Part shown: positions 26,560-35,538 of the stretch, in pieces | Numbering within the stretch: position 1 is the first letter of the stretch | How the letters are laid out: every line of letters starts with the position of its first letter | Made by a program: the position numbers and the translations under genes | The notes under the pieces: model-generated | Told to the model about the DNA's origin: nothing | The model's input: only the letters and a program-made list of their open reading frames with translations | The model's database searches: none | Source of the DNA: Arcicella sp034931005 | Lineage (GTDB): Bacteria > Bacteroidota > Bacteroidia > Cytophagales > Spirosomataceae | Assembly (NCBI RefSeq): GCF_034931005.1 | Contig: NZ_JAYGIN010000004.1 | Span: 1 to 64,000 of the forward strand | Direction: 5' to 3' | DNA: 64,000 nucleotides

Positions 26560-28296
26560 CTATTTATTTCCATGAGCCAAAGTTCCAGAGGATGGCTCGT
26601 AATAATGTCCAAATTTTATGATTAATTTCTTTCCAATTCCTAACTTAACATCTTTATTCATTTTATTCCAAGCCCAAACATCACTTACTGAAATATTATA
26701 TTTACGAGCAATACTGTAAAAATTTTCACCACTTGTTACAGTATGTGTATAATTGGTTACTTGGTGAATTTGTACGGGAATATTTGGCTTAAATTCTTCA
26801 TTTTCAGTTGTTTGAACGACTACTTCTTCTTTCGCTGGAGTAGTTTTTAGGTCATTTACCTCCGTTAAAGTCAAATCAACCACTTTTACTCCTTCGCCTT
26901 CTTTTTGTGATGAAACATTTTTGGATGCTACTACTTCTGTGTTTTTGGCAATTTCTCTAATATTTGGTTTACTCGGCAAAGTAATAACTTCCACAGGACT
27001 ATTTGACGGGCGAGTTTTTGACAACCATAACACTCTGCCATCTACTAATCGCTGCGGAGCATCCAAACGATTGTATTTCAATAACTTAGCCAAACATATT
27101 CCATACATTTGCGATACTTTCCAAAGATTTTGTTCAGTAGCATTCGTCACAGTATGAAATGGAACTGGAGCTTTCTTCCCTTTTTTCTCTAAATAATAAA
27201 TTTCGTTTGGAACAATTTTCGTGTCTAATCCATCTGCCAAATCATTAAACTTGATAAAATCTTCAACATCAAAATCAGCTCTTACACAGATTGATTCTAC
27301 GTCGTCACCTACTTGTGCTTGAATGCCAGCTTTATTATTGATATTGTAAAAGATAGGCACATTTTTATTTTTTGTTTTAGCTGTAATTCTGGTCAAAACA
27401 GGAAAACCTAAATCTTCCGTAAAAATATCCGCTTTTCCATTCATCGTTAAAACCTTTTCTTTCATCGGAGCAATTTCATCTTCTGATAACGCAATCAACA
27501 TTGTATAAGGTTTATCTTCGGGTACAGTGGTACCACTCATCCAACGGTTATACTTCCAAATATCATCTTCAGAAACCACTAACTCTTTAGCAATGAATGG
27601 GATAGCCTTCCCTGCATTAAAAGTATATTCAAAGAAAGTAATGTCTGACGGTTTGTATTTTGCAATTTCTTTTTCAAGCACTAATTTGTGAGCGATGGCA
27701 CGTAATACATAAAAATCAGCTTTAGCAGTTACCGAAATTTCTTTTGAGCCGTACCATTCTTTCGCAATGAATTTATAGACATTACTCAAACCTGTACGGT
27801 AAGAATTGAGAGATGAAATCCAGTTGTTCAAAACCAAATTATTCCGTTTTAGGTACAAACAAGCGGCTCTTGTAGAAGCATGAATATTTTTACGCTCGTC
27901 GATTTGGTCGTCAACTCTTAGCCCAAACTCCATAGCCGTTTCTTTTTTGAATTGCCAAAAACCTACTGCATTTGATTTTGAGACAGCATCTGGTAAAAGT
28001 CCAGACTCTTGAACTGCCAAATATTTGAAATCTTCTGGAATACCTTCATCTGCCAACATGGTTTCGATGATTGGAAAATATAGAGCAACACGGTCTAATT
28101 TAGCATTTAGATACGTTTTATTGCCAAGAAGAGTTTTGATATCGTTTTGAATAATTCCCTGAGCATCTTTAGAAATATTGATACTGACACCAGCAAACTC
28201 TACGGTTTCTGGCACGGGATAAGACTGGGCTACTGAGCAAAAAGAAGCAAAGAAAAACAGTAGCACAGTAAGATGAATCATTGGCGGATTTTTCAT
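26560..28296 (-). CDS. LysM-repeat lytic transglycosylase, paralogue
   Basis: I start it at 28296 (578 residues), where a signal peptide begins (MKNPPMIHLTVLLFFFASFCSVAQ); an ATG 12 codons upstream is possible. The SLT domain is the same as in the 23734-26160 protein (AVQESGLLPDAVSKSNAVGFWQFKKETA, with the catalytic Glu; DERKNIHASTRAACLYL). Two LysM-like units follow (near 380-425 and 520-565: HTVTSGENFYSIARKYNIS). It is clearly a paralogue of its convergent neighbour with fewer LysM units. It acts on peptidoglycan in the periplasm. The last residues (YYEPSSGTLAHGNK) are unrelated to the neighbour. Confidence 0.88.
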   Translation of the reverse strand: MKNPPMIHLTVLLFFFASFCSVAQSYPVPETVEFAGVSINISKDAQGIIQNDIKTLLGNKTYLNAKLDRVALYFPIIETMLADEGIPEDFKYLAVQESGLLPDAVSKSNAVGFWQFKKETAMEFGLRVDDQIDERKNIHASTRAACLYLKRNNLVLNNWISSLNSYRTGLSNVYKFIAKEWYGSKEISVTAKADFYVLRAIAHKLVLEKEIAKYKPSDITFFEYTFNAGKAIPFIAKELVVSEDDIWKYNRWMSGTTVPEDKPYTMLIALSEDEIAPMKEKVLTMNGKADIFTEDLGFPVLTRITAKTKNKNVPIFYNINNKAGIQAQVGDDVESICVRADFDVEDFIKFNDLADGLDTKIVPNEIYYLEKKGKKAPVPFHTVTNATEQNLWKVSQMYGICLAKLLKYNRLDAPQRLVDGRVLWLSKTRPSNSPVEVITLPSKPNIREIAKNTEVVASKNVSSQKEGEGVKVVDLTLTEVNDLKTTPAKEEVVVQTTENEEFKPNIPVQIHQVTNYTHTVTSGENFYSIARKYNISVSDVWAWNKMNKDVKLGIGKKLIIKFGHYYEPSSGTLAHGNK

Positions 28297-28457
28297 TTTA
28301 CTGATATGGATTATGTGATTGCAGAATGACAAGGATGGATTCAGAAATAATTGAGCCTTTACATACCTACAATGATGCCTTCACAAATGCCGTGCCAATT
28401 TTCTGAATTGTATATTAACAATAAAGGAATGGCTCTCAACCATTCCTTTCTATAACC

Positions 28458-29108
28458 CTAAAATAGTCTTCTCGAAATCATTAAACCGTCTCGTATTGGC
28501 ATTAATAAATTTTCAGTTCTTGGGTCATCGTGACACATTTTATTGAAGTTCAATAAGTTTTGCGTATCCTTATCAATCTTCTTACCTTCTTGAATATCAG
28601 CCACTTTACCACTCCAAAGCACATTATCCGAAATGATATAACCACCAATTCTTACTTTATCAAAAACCAAATCATAGTATTTTTGATAATTCATTTTATC
28701 GGCATCAATAAAAACCATATCGAATGTTTCCGTAAGGGTCGGAATTATCACACCTGCATCACCAATACGATAATCAATTTTATCCGCTAAAGGTGATTCA
28801 TTGAAGAATTTTCGGGTAAATTCTTCTAATTCTTCATTGACATCAATGGTGATAATTTTACCATTTTCGGTCAAACCTTCCGCCAAACAATGAGCCGAAT
28901 ATCCCGTATAAGTTCCAATTTCCAAGATATTTTCTGGACGCATCATGTTTGAAAACATAGATAAAACACGCCCTTGAATATGCCCCGATAACATTCTGGC
29001 TTGCAATATTTTTACGTGAGTCTCACGGTTTAATTTGGCTAATAATTCACTTTCTGGTGAAGTGTGTTTGTCTGAATATTCTTCAATATTTTTTGGTAAA
29101 AAATCCAT
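28458..29108 (-). CDS. O-methyltransferase (class I SAM, COMT-like)
   Basis: 216 residues from the ATG at 29108 (an ATG six codons upstream is also possible). It matches Methyltransf_3: LLAKLNRETH near the N-terminus, ILEIGTYTGYSAHCLAEGL as SAM motif I, IITIDVNEELEEF, FDMVFIDADKMNYQKYYDL with the metal-binding Asp, GGYIISDNVLWSGKV, and a tail ending MISRRLF. Members methylate catechol-type hydroxyls with a divalent metal. The substrate is unknown. Followed by the glycosyltransferase/hydrolase pair on the same strand upstream. Confidence 0.88.
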   Translation of the reverse strand: MDFLPKNIEEYSDKHTSPESELLAKLNRETHVKILQARMLSGHIQGRVLSMFSNMMRPENILEIGTYTGYSAHCLAEGLTENGKIITIDVNEELEEFTRKFFNESPLADKIDYRIGDAGVIIPTLTETFDMVFIDADKMNYQKYYDLVFDKVRIGGYIISDNVLWSGKVADIQEGKKIDKDTQNLLNFNKMCHDDPRTENLLMPIRDGLMISRRLF

Positions 29109-29119
29109 GATAGTATTTA

Positions 29120-29173
29120 GTAACACAGACTTCAGTCTGTATATTTATTTTTACAGACTGAAGTCTGTGTTAC
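29120..29173. repeat. Palindromic element GTAACACAGACT.../...AGTCTGTGTTAC
   Basis: A perfect inverted repeat with 22-bp arms (29120-29141 and 29152-29173) and a 10-nt loop. Each arm itself contains the small palindrome CAGACTTCAGTCTG. The right arm supplies the stop codon of the glycosyltransferase gene. A related element at 32289-32405 has the same outer termini. Confidence 0.85.
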
Positions 29174-30258
29174 AATGATTGATATAATTCGTTTAACTGT
29201 TGGGCAATGTTTTTTGCGGAAAACTGCTGAACGTGTTTTTGTCCTGCTTCAATAAGTTGTTTCTGCAAATCTTTATTGGCTAATACTTGTAAAATTTTAT
29301 TGGCTAAATCGGTAGAATTTGCGGGGTCGGCATATAACGCACCGTCGCCACCTGCTTCTTCCAGACACGAACCTGTTGCACCAATAACAGGTACACCCGA
29401 ATGTAAAGCCTCCACGATAGGAATGCCAAAACCTTCAAAAAACGAAGGATAAACAAAGAGCGAAGAACCTTGATAAAGAACGGGCAAATCTTGAAAAGGG
29501 ACTTTGTTTAAAATCTTAACATTCTGAATATCATACTTTTCAATGTAATCTTCAATTTGGGTTTGGTATTTCGATTTACTTCCTACCAAAATCAATTGAT
29601 AATTACTCAAATTCAATTTTTGGAACGCTTCTACCAAACAAAATTGATTTTTTCGTTCAATAATTGACCCTACTGACAAAATATATTTCTTCCTAATTCC
29701 GTATTTTTCAGTAACATTTTTAATCGTTTCGGGACTTTGCTTTATTTGAAAAGCCTCGTCGCAATCTTGATAAATGACCTTAATTTTATCGGGATTTGTA
29801 CCGTAAAATTCAACAATATCTTCTTTGGTTTGCTCGCTAACCGCCACGATAACATCCGCTTTTTTGCAGGCTTGTCGGAACTTGATTTTGTAGATTAACG
29901 TATCAAAAAATGGATATAATCTGGGGTATCTTTCAAAAATTAAATCGTGAATAGTCACTACTGTTTTGATACCAGAAGGCATTTTCCCAAAGGGTAATTC
30001 GTTACTCAAACCGTGATAAATATTTACTTTATCTCGTACTAAATCATTCTTAATCAACCAAGTACGCCAAAATATCTTATTTTTAGGCACAACGGATTTA
30101 ATCCCTAATCCTAAATCTCTAACTCCTAATTTGGGCGTATAAGCCAAATATTCATGCTGAGGAGCATATTTTAACAATGCCTCAATGATAAATCGACTAT
30201 AATTTCCTAAGCCTGTATTATTATGGAATGCCCGCTTGGCATCAAAACCTATTTTCAT
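29170..30258 (-). CDS. Glycosyltransferase family 4 protein (GT-B fold)
   Basis: 362 residues from the ATG at 30258. The N-terminus MKIGFDAKRAFHNNTGLGNYSRFI is the typical glycine-rich start of GT4 enzymes. The C-terminal Glycos_transf_1 domain contains ILSVGSIIERKNQFCLVEAF, LFVYPSFFEGFGIPIVEALHSGVPVI (the nucleotide-sugar binding EX7E region) and GDGALYADP. It would transfer a sugar from an NDP donor to a cell-surface glycan or other acceptor. It lies 29 bp downstream of the alpha/beta hydrolase gene, in one transcript. The last bases are part of a palindromic repeat. Confidence 0.85.
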   Translation of the reverse strand: MKIGFDAKRAFHNNTGLGNYSRFIIEALLKYAPQHEYLAYTPKLGVRDLGLGIKSVVPKNKIFWRTWLIKNDLVRDKVNIYHGLSNELPFGKMPSGIKTVVTIHDLIFERYPRLYPFFDTLIYKIKFRQACKKADVIVAVSEQTKEDIVEFYGTNPDKIKVIYQDCDEAFQIKQSPETIKNVTEKYGIRKKYILSVGSIIERKNQFCLVEAFQKLNLSNYQLILVGSKSKYQTQIEDYIEKYDIQNVKILNKVPFQDLPVLYQGSSLFVYPSFFEGFGIPIVEALHSGVPVIGATGSCLEEAGGDGALYADPANSTDLANKILQVLANKDLQKQLIEAGQKHVQQFSAKNIAQQLNELYQSL

Positions 30259-30287
30259 TCTGTGTTTTACGGACAAGAATATCCGCA

Positions 30288-30932
30288 CTAATTTGATAAT
30301 AATTCTCTAATTTTCAACGTCAATTCTTCGGCACGATTGGTTGTCATAAAGTGACCTCCACTAAAGATAGTGACATCTGCTGAAACAAATTTATACGGTA
30401 AAATTCTGTCTGATGTACCGTGAATATGTTTGATATTTGGAGGAATTGAGACATTTTGCCAATTTACGATTTTATCAATTGCCCATTTTAAGAAATCTGC
30501 ATTTGTATCATGCAATATACAAGCTAATAAATCTTTATCTTTCTTAGATTTTACTCCAAAAAACCAATCACTGATAAAATTAGGCTGTTTCAAAAGATTA
30601 ATTGGCAACAATTTATTCAACTTCAAAATCCCTGCTAAGCGATAATAAAATGGGATTTCATGTTTCGTTTTGACTGATGCTATTAAAATTATTTGTTCTG
30701 TTTGAATCAATTTACCAACTTCTAAAGCCATTATTCCGCCAAATGAAAGTCCAATAAGAATTGGTTTTTCTACTTTGATTTGAGCAATTAAACGTAGTGC
30801 GTAATCTTCAATTGACTCATTTTCAAAAGGTTTTATCCATTCAATAAAAGTCACTTCATATCCAGAAAAATCTAAATCTTGCAACACCCTATAATCTGCA
30901 CCAAGTCCGCTAAATAGATAGATTTTTTTCAT
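30288..30932 (-). CDS. Alpha/beta hydrolase fold protein
   Basis: 214 residues. Nucleophile elbow GLSFGGIMA (Ser at about residue 88), an FSGLGADYRVLQDLDF oxyanion region near the N-terminus, an Asp in HGTSDRILPYKF and a His in SGGHFMTTNRAEEL, giving the Ser-Asp-His triad. It is a small cytosolic esterase or similar enzyme of unknown substrate. It precedes the GT4 gene and is divergent from the M16 peptidase gene. Confidence 0.8.
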   Translation of the reverse strand: MKKIYLFSGLGADYRVLQDLDFSGYEVTFIEWIKPFENESIEDYALRLIAQIKVEKPILIGLSFGGIMALEVGKLIQTEQIILIASVKTKHEIPFYYRLAGILKLNKLLPINLLKQPNFISDWFFGVKSKKDKDLLACILHDTNADFLKWAIDKIVNWQNVSIPPNIKHIHGTSDRILPYKFVSADVTIFSGGHFMTTNRAEELTLKIRELLSN

Positions 30933-31054
30933 AAAATGTTCATTTATTAATGAAGATTTAAGTGTGAAACCTCATTAATGAATCTTTCAAGTATAAAATT
31001 AGTTATTTTTGTACTTATGTCTTCTACGAATTGTGGAGTCGTGCTAAAATTTTA

Positions 31055-32287
31055 ATGGAATCAATCAATCATCATACCCTGCCTAATGGAATTAGAATCG
31101 TACACCGTCAGGTTACGCATACTACTATTTCTCATATTGGAATTATGCTCGACATGGGGAGTCGAGACGAAAAAGCTCACCAACAAGGACTTGCTCACTT
31201 TTGGGAACACATGGCTTTTAAAGGCACTCAAAAACGTTCTTCTTTACAGATTATCAACCGTTTAGAGATTGTCGGAGGAGAATTAAACGCCTATACAACC
31301 AAGGAAAAAGTCTGTTTCCATGCTTCTGTGCTTACGCCGCATTACGAGCGTGCATTAGAACTTTTATCAGATATTACGTTTAATTCAATCTTTCCCGAAA
31401 AACAGGTTGAGCGTGAGCGTGGCGTAATTTTGGAAGAAATGGCAATGTATTACGACTCGCCCGAAGATGCCATCCAAGATGATTTTGACGAAATTTTATT
31501 TGCCAATCACCAGTTAGGTAAAAACACGCTTGGTAATCAAGAGAGTGTTTCAAACTTTACTCGACAAGATTTATTAGCTTTTATTGCTGAAAATCTTGAT
31601 ACAGAAAGAGTTATTTTTTCTTCCATTGGAAATCTGCCTTTTAAGAAGGTTTTACAATTAGCCGAAAAATTCTTTAAAGATATTCCTGCTAAAAGCTCTG
31701 ATTTAATTAGAATTGCCCCGATGGGTTATATCCCTCAAAATCAAAATGTTACCCGTAGTATTTCGCAAGCTCATGTAACCATCGGACGACCATCTTATTG
31801 TCTTTCTGATAAAAACCGTTTGCCATTTTTTATGTTGGTAAACTTATTAGGAGGTTTTGGCATGAATTCACGCTTGAATTTAGCCGTCCGAGAACGTAAC
31901 GGCTTGGTTTATGCCATTGATGCAGGTTATACGCCATTCATTGACACGGGTTATTGGAGCGTTTCTTATGCCACAGAACCGAAGCGACTAAACAAAGTTA
32001 ATTCATTGATTTTAAAAGAATTACAAAAGCTAAGAGACATTCAATTAACCAAAACTCAATTGCACAATACAAAGGAACAATTGATGGGACAAATGGCAAT
32101 GTCGGAAGAAGGTAACATGAGTTTTATGTTGATGATGGCAAAAAGTTTGTTGGATATGAATAGAATTGATGGCTTAGAAGAACTTTTTGTACAAATCAAA
32201 GCCGTAACTGCCCCACAATTACAAGATTTAGCCAATGAAATGTTTCAGGAAAATGACTTGAGTTATTTGACGTTTTTGCCAGAGTAA
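31055..32287 (+). CDS. M16 family zinc peptidase (processing-peptidase-like)
   Basis: 410 residues from the ATG at 31055. The inverted zinc motif HFWEH (HxxEH) is followed by a downstream Glu in ILEEMAMYYDSPED. The rest follows the single-domain-pair M16 proteins of Bacteroidota with GGFGMNSRLNLAVRERNGLVYAI, the canonical C-terminal domain motif. No signal peptide is visible, so the protein is likely cytosolic or membrane-associated. It precedes hemW, separated only by a 118-bp palindromic repeat. Confidence 0.9.
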   Translation: MESINHHTLPNGIRIVHRQVTHTTISHIGIMLDMGSRDEKAHQQGLAHFWEHMAFKGTQKRSSLQIINRLEIVGGELNAYTTKEKVCFHASVLTPHYERALELLSDITFNSIFPEKQVERERGVILEEMAMYYDSPEDAIQDDFDEILFANHQLGKNTLGNQESVSNFTRQDLLAFIAENLDTERVIFSSIGNLPFKKVLQLAEKFFKDIPAKSSDLIRIAPMGYIPQNQNVTRSISQAHVTIGRPSYCLSDKNRLPFFMLVNLLGGFGMNSRLNLAVRERNGLVYAIDAGYTPFIDTGYWSVSYATEPKRLNKVNSLILKELQKLRDIQLTKTQLHNTKEQLMGQMAMSEEGNMSFMLMMAKSLLDMNRIDGLEELFVQIKAVTAPQLQDLANEMFQENDLSYLTFLPE

Positions 32288-32288
32288 C

Positions 32289-32405
32289 GTAACACAGACT
32301 TTAGTCTGTACAAAAAAGAAAATTACAGACTTTAGACTGTACAAAAAAGAAAATTACAGACTTTAGACTGTACAAAATAAAGATTACAGACTAAAGTCTG
32401 TGTTA
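32289..32405. repeat. Compound palindromic repeat filling the gap before hemW
   Basis: The outer ends GTAACACAGACTTTAGTCTG and its reverse complement (32384-32405) enclose two more copies of TTACAGACTTTAGACTGTA (32323-32341, 32354-32372), separated by CAAAAAAGAAAA. It belongs to the same family as 29120-29173, and starts one base after the M16 stop codon and ends five bases before the hemW ATG. Confidence 0.85.
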
Positions 32406-32410
32406 CCCCA

Positions 32411-33532
32411 ATGCACTTATACCTCCATATCCCTTTTTGCCGACAGGCTTGTCATTATTGTGATTTTCATTTTAGCACTTCTTTGAAAGCTAAGAACGAT
32501 ATTGTAAAAGCACTTTGTCAGGAAATTGCTTTGCAAAAGGATTATTTGAAAGACAAAAATTTAGAAACTATTTACTTTGGCGGTGGCACACCTTCGTTAT
32601 TGGAAGATGAAGATTTTGCGTTGATTTTTGAGACTATTTCAACCTATTTTACACTGCGTCCAGACGTTGAAATTACGCTTGAAGCCAATCCTGATGATTT
32701 AACGAAAGAGAAACTTCAATTATTCAAAAAATACAATATCAATCGACTTAGTATTGGTATTCAGTCTTTTCATGAACCACACTTAAAAAGTCTCAATAGA
32801 ATTCACAGTTCGGAAGAGGCCGAAACTTGCGTAAAATTATCTCAAGACACTGGTATTCACAACATTAGCATTGATTTAATTTATGCCATTCCTGCTGAAA
32901 GAGATGACATTTTATATACCGATTTAGAAAAAGCTACTGCTCTAAATACCAATCATATATCTGCCTATTGCCTTACAATTGAACCACAAACGGTTTTTGG
33001 CAAATGGTTAAAACAAGGAAAAATACAAACGATTGACGATGATTATGCCGCTACACAATTTGATATTTTAGTAACTTATTTAGCACAAAGCGGTTTTGAG
33101 CAGTACGAAATTTCCAATTTTGCTCGAAATAACCAATACTCACGCCATAATACAAGTTATTGGAAACAAGAAGAATATCTGGGAATTGGTCCTTCGGCAC
33201 ATAGTTTTAACCATGTAAGCCGCCAATATAATGTGCCAAATAACACACAATATATCAAAGCCTTACAACAAAATTCTGTTCCTTCAGAAATTGAAATTTT
33301 AAGTTTGGAAGATAAAGTAAACGAATATTTATTAACAGGCTTACGTACCAAATGGGGTTGTAATATTCAGAAAATCAATCAGTTGTCAGACTCAAACTTC
33401 ATAGAATTGAACAAAAAAATCATTCAAAATCAATTATCTGATAATTTCATCTTGATTGAAAACGACACTTTATTGCTTACATCCAAAGGAAAATTATTTG
33501 CCGACAGAATAGCTTCTGATTTATTCATGTAA
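32411..33532 (+). CDS. hemW: HemW-like radical SAM protein
   Basis: 373 residues. The radical SAM motif is HIPFCRQACHYCDFHF (CxxxCxxC, residues 9-16), preceded by YLHIPF, which is typical of HemW/coproporphyrinogen III oxidase-like proteins. It continues with YFGGGTPSLL, EITLEANPDDLT, RLSIGIQSF and EISNFARNNQYSRHNTSYWKQEEYLGIGPSAHSF, all signature segments. HemW binds heme and a 4Fe-4S cluster and probably delivers heme to other proteins; it is not a true coproporphyrinogen oxidase. Cytosolic. Confidence 0.9.
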   Translation: MHLYLHIPFCRQACHYCDFHFSTSLKAKNDIVKALCQEIALQKDYLKDKNLETIYFGGGTPSLLEDEDFALIFETISTYFTLRPDVEITLEANPDDLTKEKLQLFKKYNINRLSIGIQSFHEPHLKSLNRIHSSEEAETCVKLSQDTGIHNISIDLIYAIPAERDDILYTDLEKATALNTNHISAYCLTIEPQTVFGKWLKQGKIQTIDDDYAATQFDILVTYLAQSGFEQYEISNFARNNQYSRHNTSYWKQEEYLGIGPSAHSFNHVSRQYNVPNNTQYIKALQQNSVPSEIEILSLEDKVNEYLLTGLRTKWGCNIQKINQLSDSNFIELNKKIIQNQLSDNFILIENDTLLLTSKGKLFADRIASDLFM

Positions 33533-33657
33533 AACACGAACTTTCCTGTTTTTAGATTGCCTACCTACAAAAAGAATCGTATTTTTGTAGTTTGAAATAA
33601 TACCTTCCAAAATCGGTCAAACTCTATTCGCCGCATCACAAAATCACTAATAAAATT

Positions 33658-34455
33658 ATGGCAAAAAATACGTTCAAAACTCCATTTCCTGAAGAACAAC
33701 CACAAAACCAACCAACAAAACTCAATGCTTGGCAACGTTTTAGTGCTTTTCGTGAACGTCAGCCTATTGTCAGATTCATCATCAACAAGTTATTTAAGTA
33801 TATTCTTTACGGAATTGGCGTTTCATTGGTTACGGTGGTACTTTTAAAATTTGTACCCATTTGGATTACTCCAACGATGATTGACCGCAAAATTACGGCT
33901 ATTGCTGAAGGAAAAGATTCTGAAATTCATTCAGATTGGGAATCTTACGACAATATTTCCAAAGAAGCAGCATTGGCAGTTGTAGCATCAGAAGACCAAC
34001 TTTTTCCACAACATTACGGCTTTGACTTTGGGGCAATGTGGGGTGCATTTCGTCATAATTTAAAAGGGAAAAAAATTAAAGGAGCAAGTACCATTTCACA
34101 ACAAGTAGCCAAAAACGTATTCTTGTGGCAAGGAAGAAGTTATATCAGAAAGGTATTAGAAGTATATTTCACCTTTTTAATTGAAGTAATTTGGGGTAAA
34201 GAACGCATTTTGGAAGTATATCTCAACGTGGCAGAAATGGGCAAAATGACATTTGGGGTTGAAGCAACTTCTTTACGTTTTTATGGACACGGAGCAAAAA
34301 GTTTAACCCGAACCGAAGCCGCCCGAATTGCCGCTGTGTTGCCAAGTCCAAACCGTTTTTCAGTTGCCAATCCATCAGGGTATGTTCAAAGACGGACTAA
34401 TTTTATCGTTCGCCAAATGAGAGGATTGGGAGGCAAGGCTTATTTGAAGTTTTAA
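33658..34455 (+). CDS. mtgA: Monofunctional peptidoglycan glycosyltransferase
   Basis: 265 residues. One N-terminal transmembrane helix (about 45-67) is followed by a GT51 domain: VVASEDQLFPQHYGFDFGAM with the catalytic Glu, GASTISQQVAKNVFLW, RKVLEVYFTFLIEVIWGKERILEVYLNVAEMG (second Glu) and FGVEATSLRFY. It polymerises lipid II into glycan strands at the outer face of the inner membrane without transpeptidase activity. It stands alone in the plus direction. Confidence 0.95.
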   Translation: MAKNTFKTPFPEEQPQNQPTKLNAWQRFSAFRERQPIVRFIINKLFKYILYGIGVSLVTVVLLKFVPIWITPTMIDRKITAIAEGKDSEIHSDWESYDNISKEAALAVVASEDQLFPQHYGFDFGAMWGAFRHNLKGKKIKGASTISQQVAKNVFLWQGRSYIRKVLEVYFTFLIEVIWGKERILEVYLNVAEMGKMTFGVEATSLRFYGHGAKSLTRTEAARIAAVLPSPNRFSVANPSGYVQRRTNFIVRQMRGLGGKAYLKF

Positions 34456-34513
34456 AAAATAATTCTATATTACATTAAAAAATTAGTAACTACATGACTC
34501 TCAAAATTAAACT

Positions 34514-35479
34514 ATGATGAAAAAATATCTATACTTTATCCTTTTTTCTATACTAACACCATCCATATATGCTCAAAGTAACCTTTCGGATAAGCTTGTT
34601 GCTTATTATACTTTCGATGGTAATTCTAACGACCAAAGTGGCAATAATAATAATAACGCTATCGCCAATAGTGCGATTTTGACTAATAATCGTTTCTGTG
34701 AAGCCAACAAAGCATTACGCTTTCGTGGATATTTTAATAGAGATAGAACAGATATTCCCAATAGTTCTTCATTAATATTTAACGATACGCTCTCATTTAG
34801 CGGTTTTTTCAAAATCAATAATTGGGAGGGCATGGATAACAATGGGAATTATAGTTCAAACAATGGTTTTCACCCCATATTTGCCAAAAGTCATGATAGA
34901 AGTGGGCTGTGGTGTTCTGTCATCAAAAAAGCAGATAGTTTAGCCATTTATGTGGGAAATAATAGATTCGACTCCAGCTTACCTAACTTCCAAGTAGTAG
35001 CAACACAATATGGGGATTTTCTTCAACAATGGACACACGTTGGGATTGTCTTATCAAAGACTCGTCTGAAAATATACCTAAATGGCTTACTCATCAAAAC
35101 AGCAACTATCAGTTTAGATATGGGAATTGCTAATACGAAGCCTTTACATTTTGGAATGTACGGAGACACTTGGTCTGGCTGGTATCCGTTAAATGGTGAT
35201 TTAGACGAATTCCGTTTTTACAAACGACTTTTAACTGATATTGACATGACGAATTTATACAAAGAAGGGGAGCGAAATAGTATAGTGAAGAGTATCCAGT
35301 CAGGAAGATGGGAAGATAGTACAACTTGGGAATGTGGCAGAATTCCTAAAGTTACCAATCAAACACTTATACAAAGTGGACACCTTGTAAATATATCGTC
35401 ACCCAGCTTTACTAAAAATTTAATCCTAAATGGAGTTTTAGAAATAAAGAATGGTGGGAATTTAAAAACTAATGAATAA
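34514..35479 (+). CDS. LamG-domain secreted protein
   Basis: 321 residues. Signal peptide (MMKKYLYFILFSILTPSIYAQ). A LamG/concanavalin-like jellyroll follows (residues 27-250: LVAYYTFDGNSNDQSGNNN, then TLSFSGFFKI, WTHVGIVLSKTRLKIYLNGLL, NGDLDEFRFYKRLLTD). The tail (about 258-321) resembles the start of right-handed beta-helix or G8-like domains (SGRWEDSTTWECGRIPKVTNQTLI). No T9SS sorting domain is seen; the protein ends abruptly in GGNLKTNE. It probably binds a polysaccharide on the cell surface. Confidence 0.75.
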   Translation: MMKKYLYFILFSILTPSIYAQSNLSDKLVAYYTFDGNSNDQSGNNNNNAIANSAILTNNRFCEANKALRFRGYFNRDRTDIPNSSSLIFNDTLSFSGFFKINNWEGMDNNGNYSSNNGFHPIFAKSHDRSGLWCSVIKKADSLAIYVGNNRFDSSLPNFQVVATQYGDFLQQWTHVGIVLSKTRLKIYLNGLLIKTATISLDMGIANTKPLHFGMYGDTWSGWYPLNGDLDEFRFYKRLLTDIDMTNLYKEGERNSIVKSIQSGRWEDSTTWECGRIPKVTNQTLIQSGHLVNISSPSFTKNLILNGVLEIKNGGNLKTNE

Positions 35480-35538
35480 TATTTTGGCATAAATTTGGCT
35501 AAATTTACAGCAATTCTTTCCCATAAATTTTCAATAAA

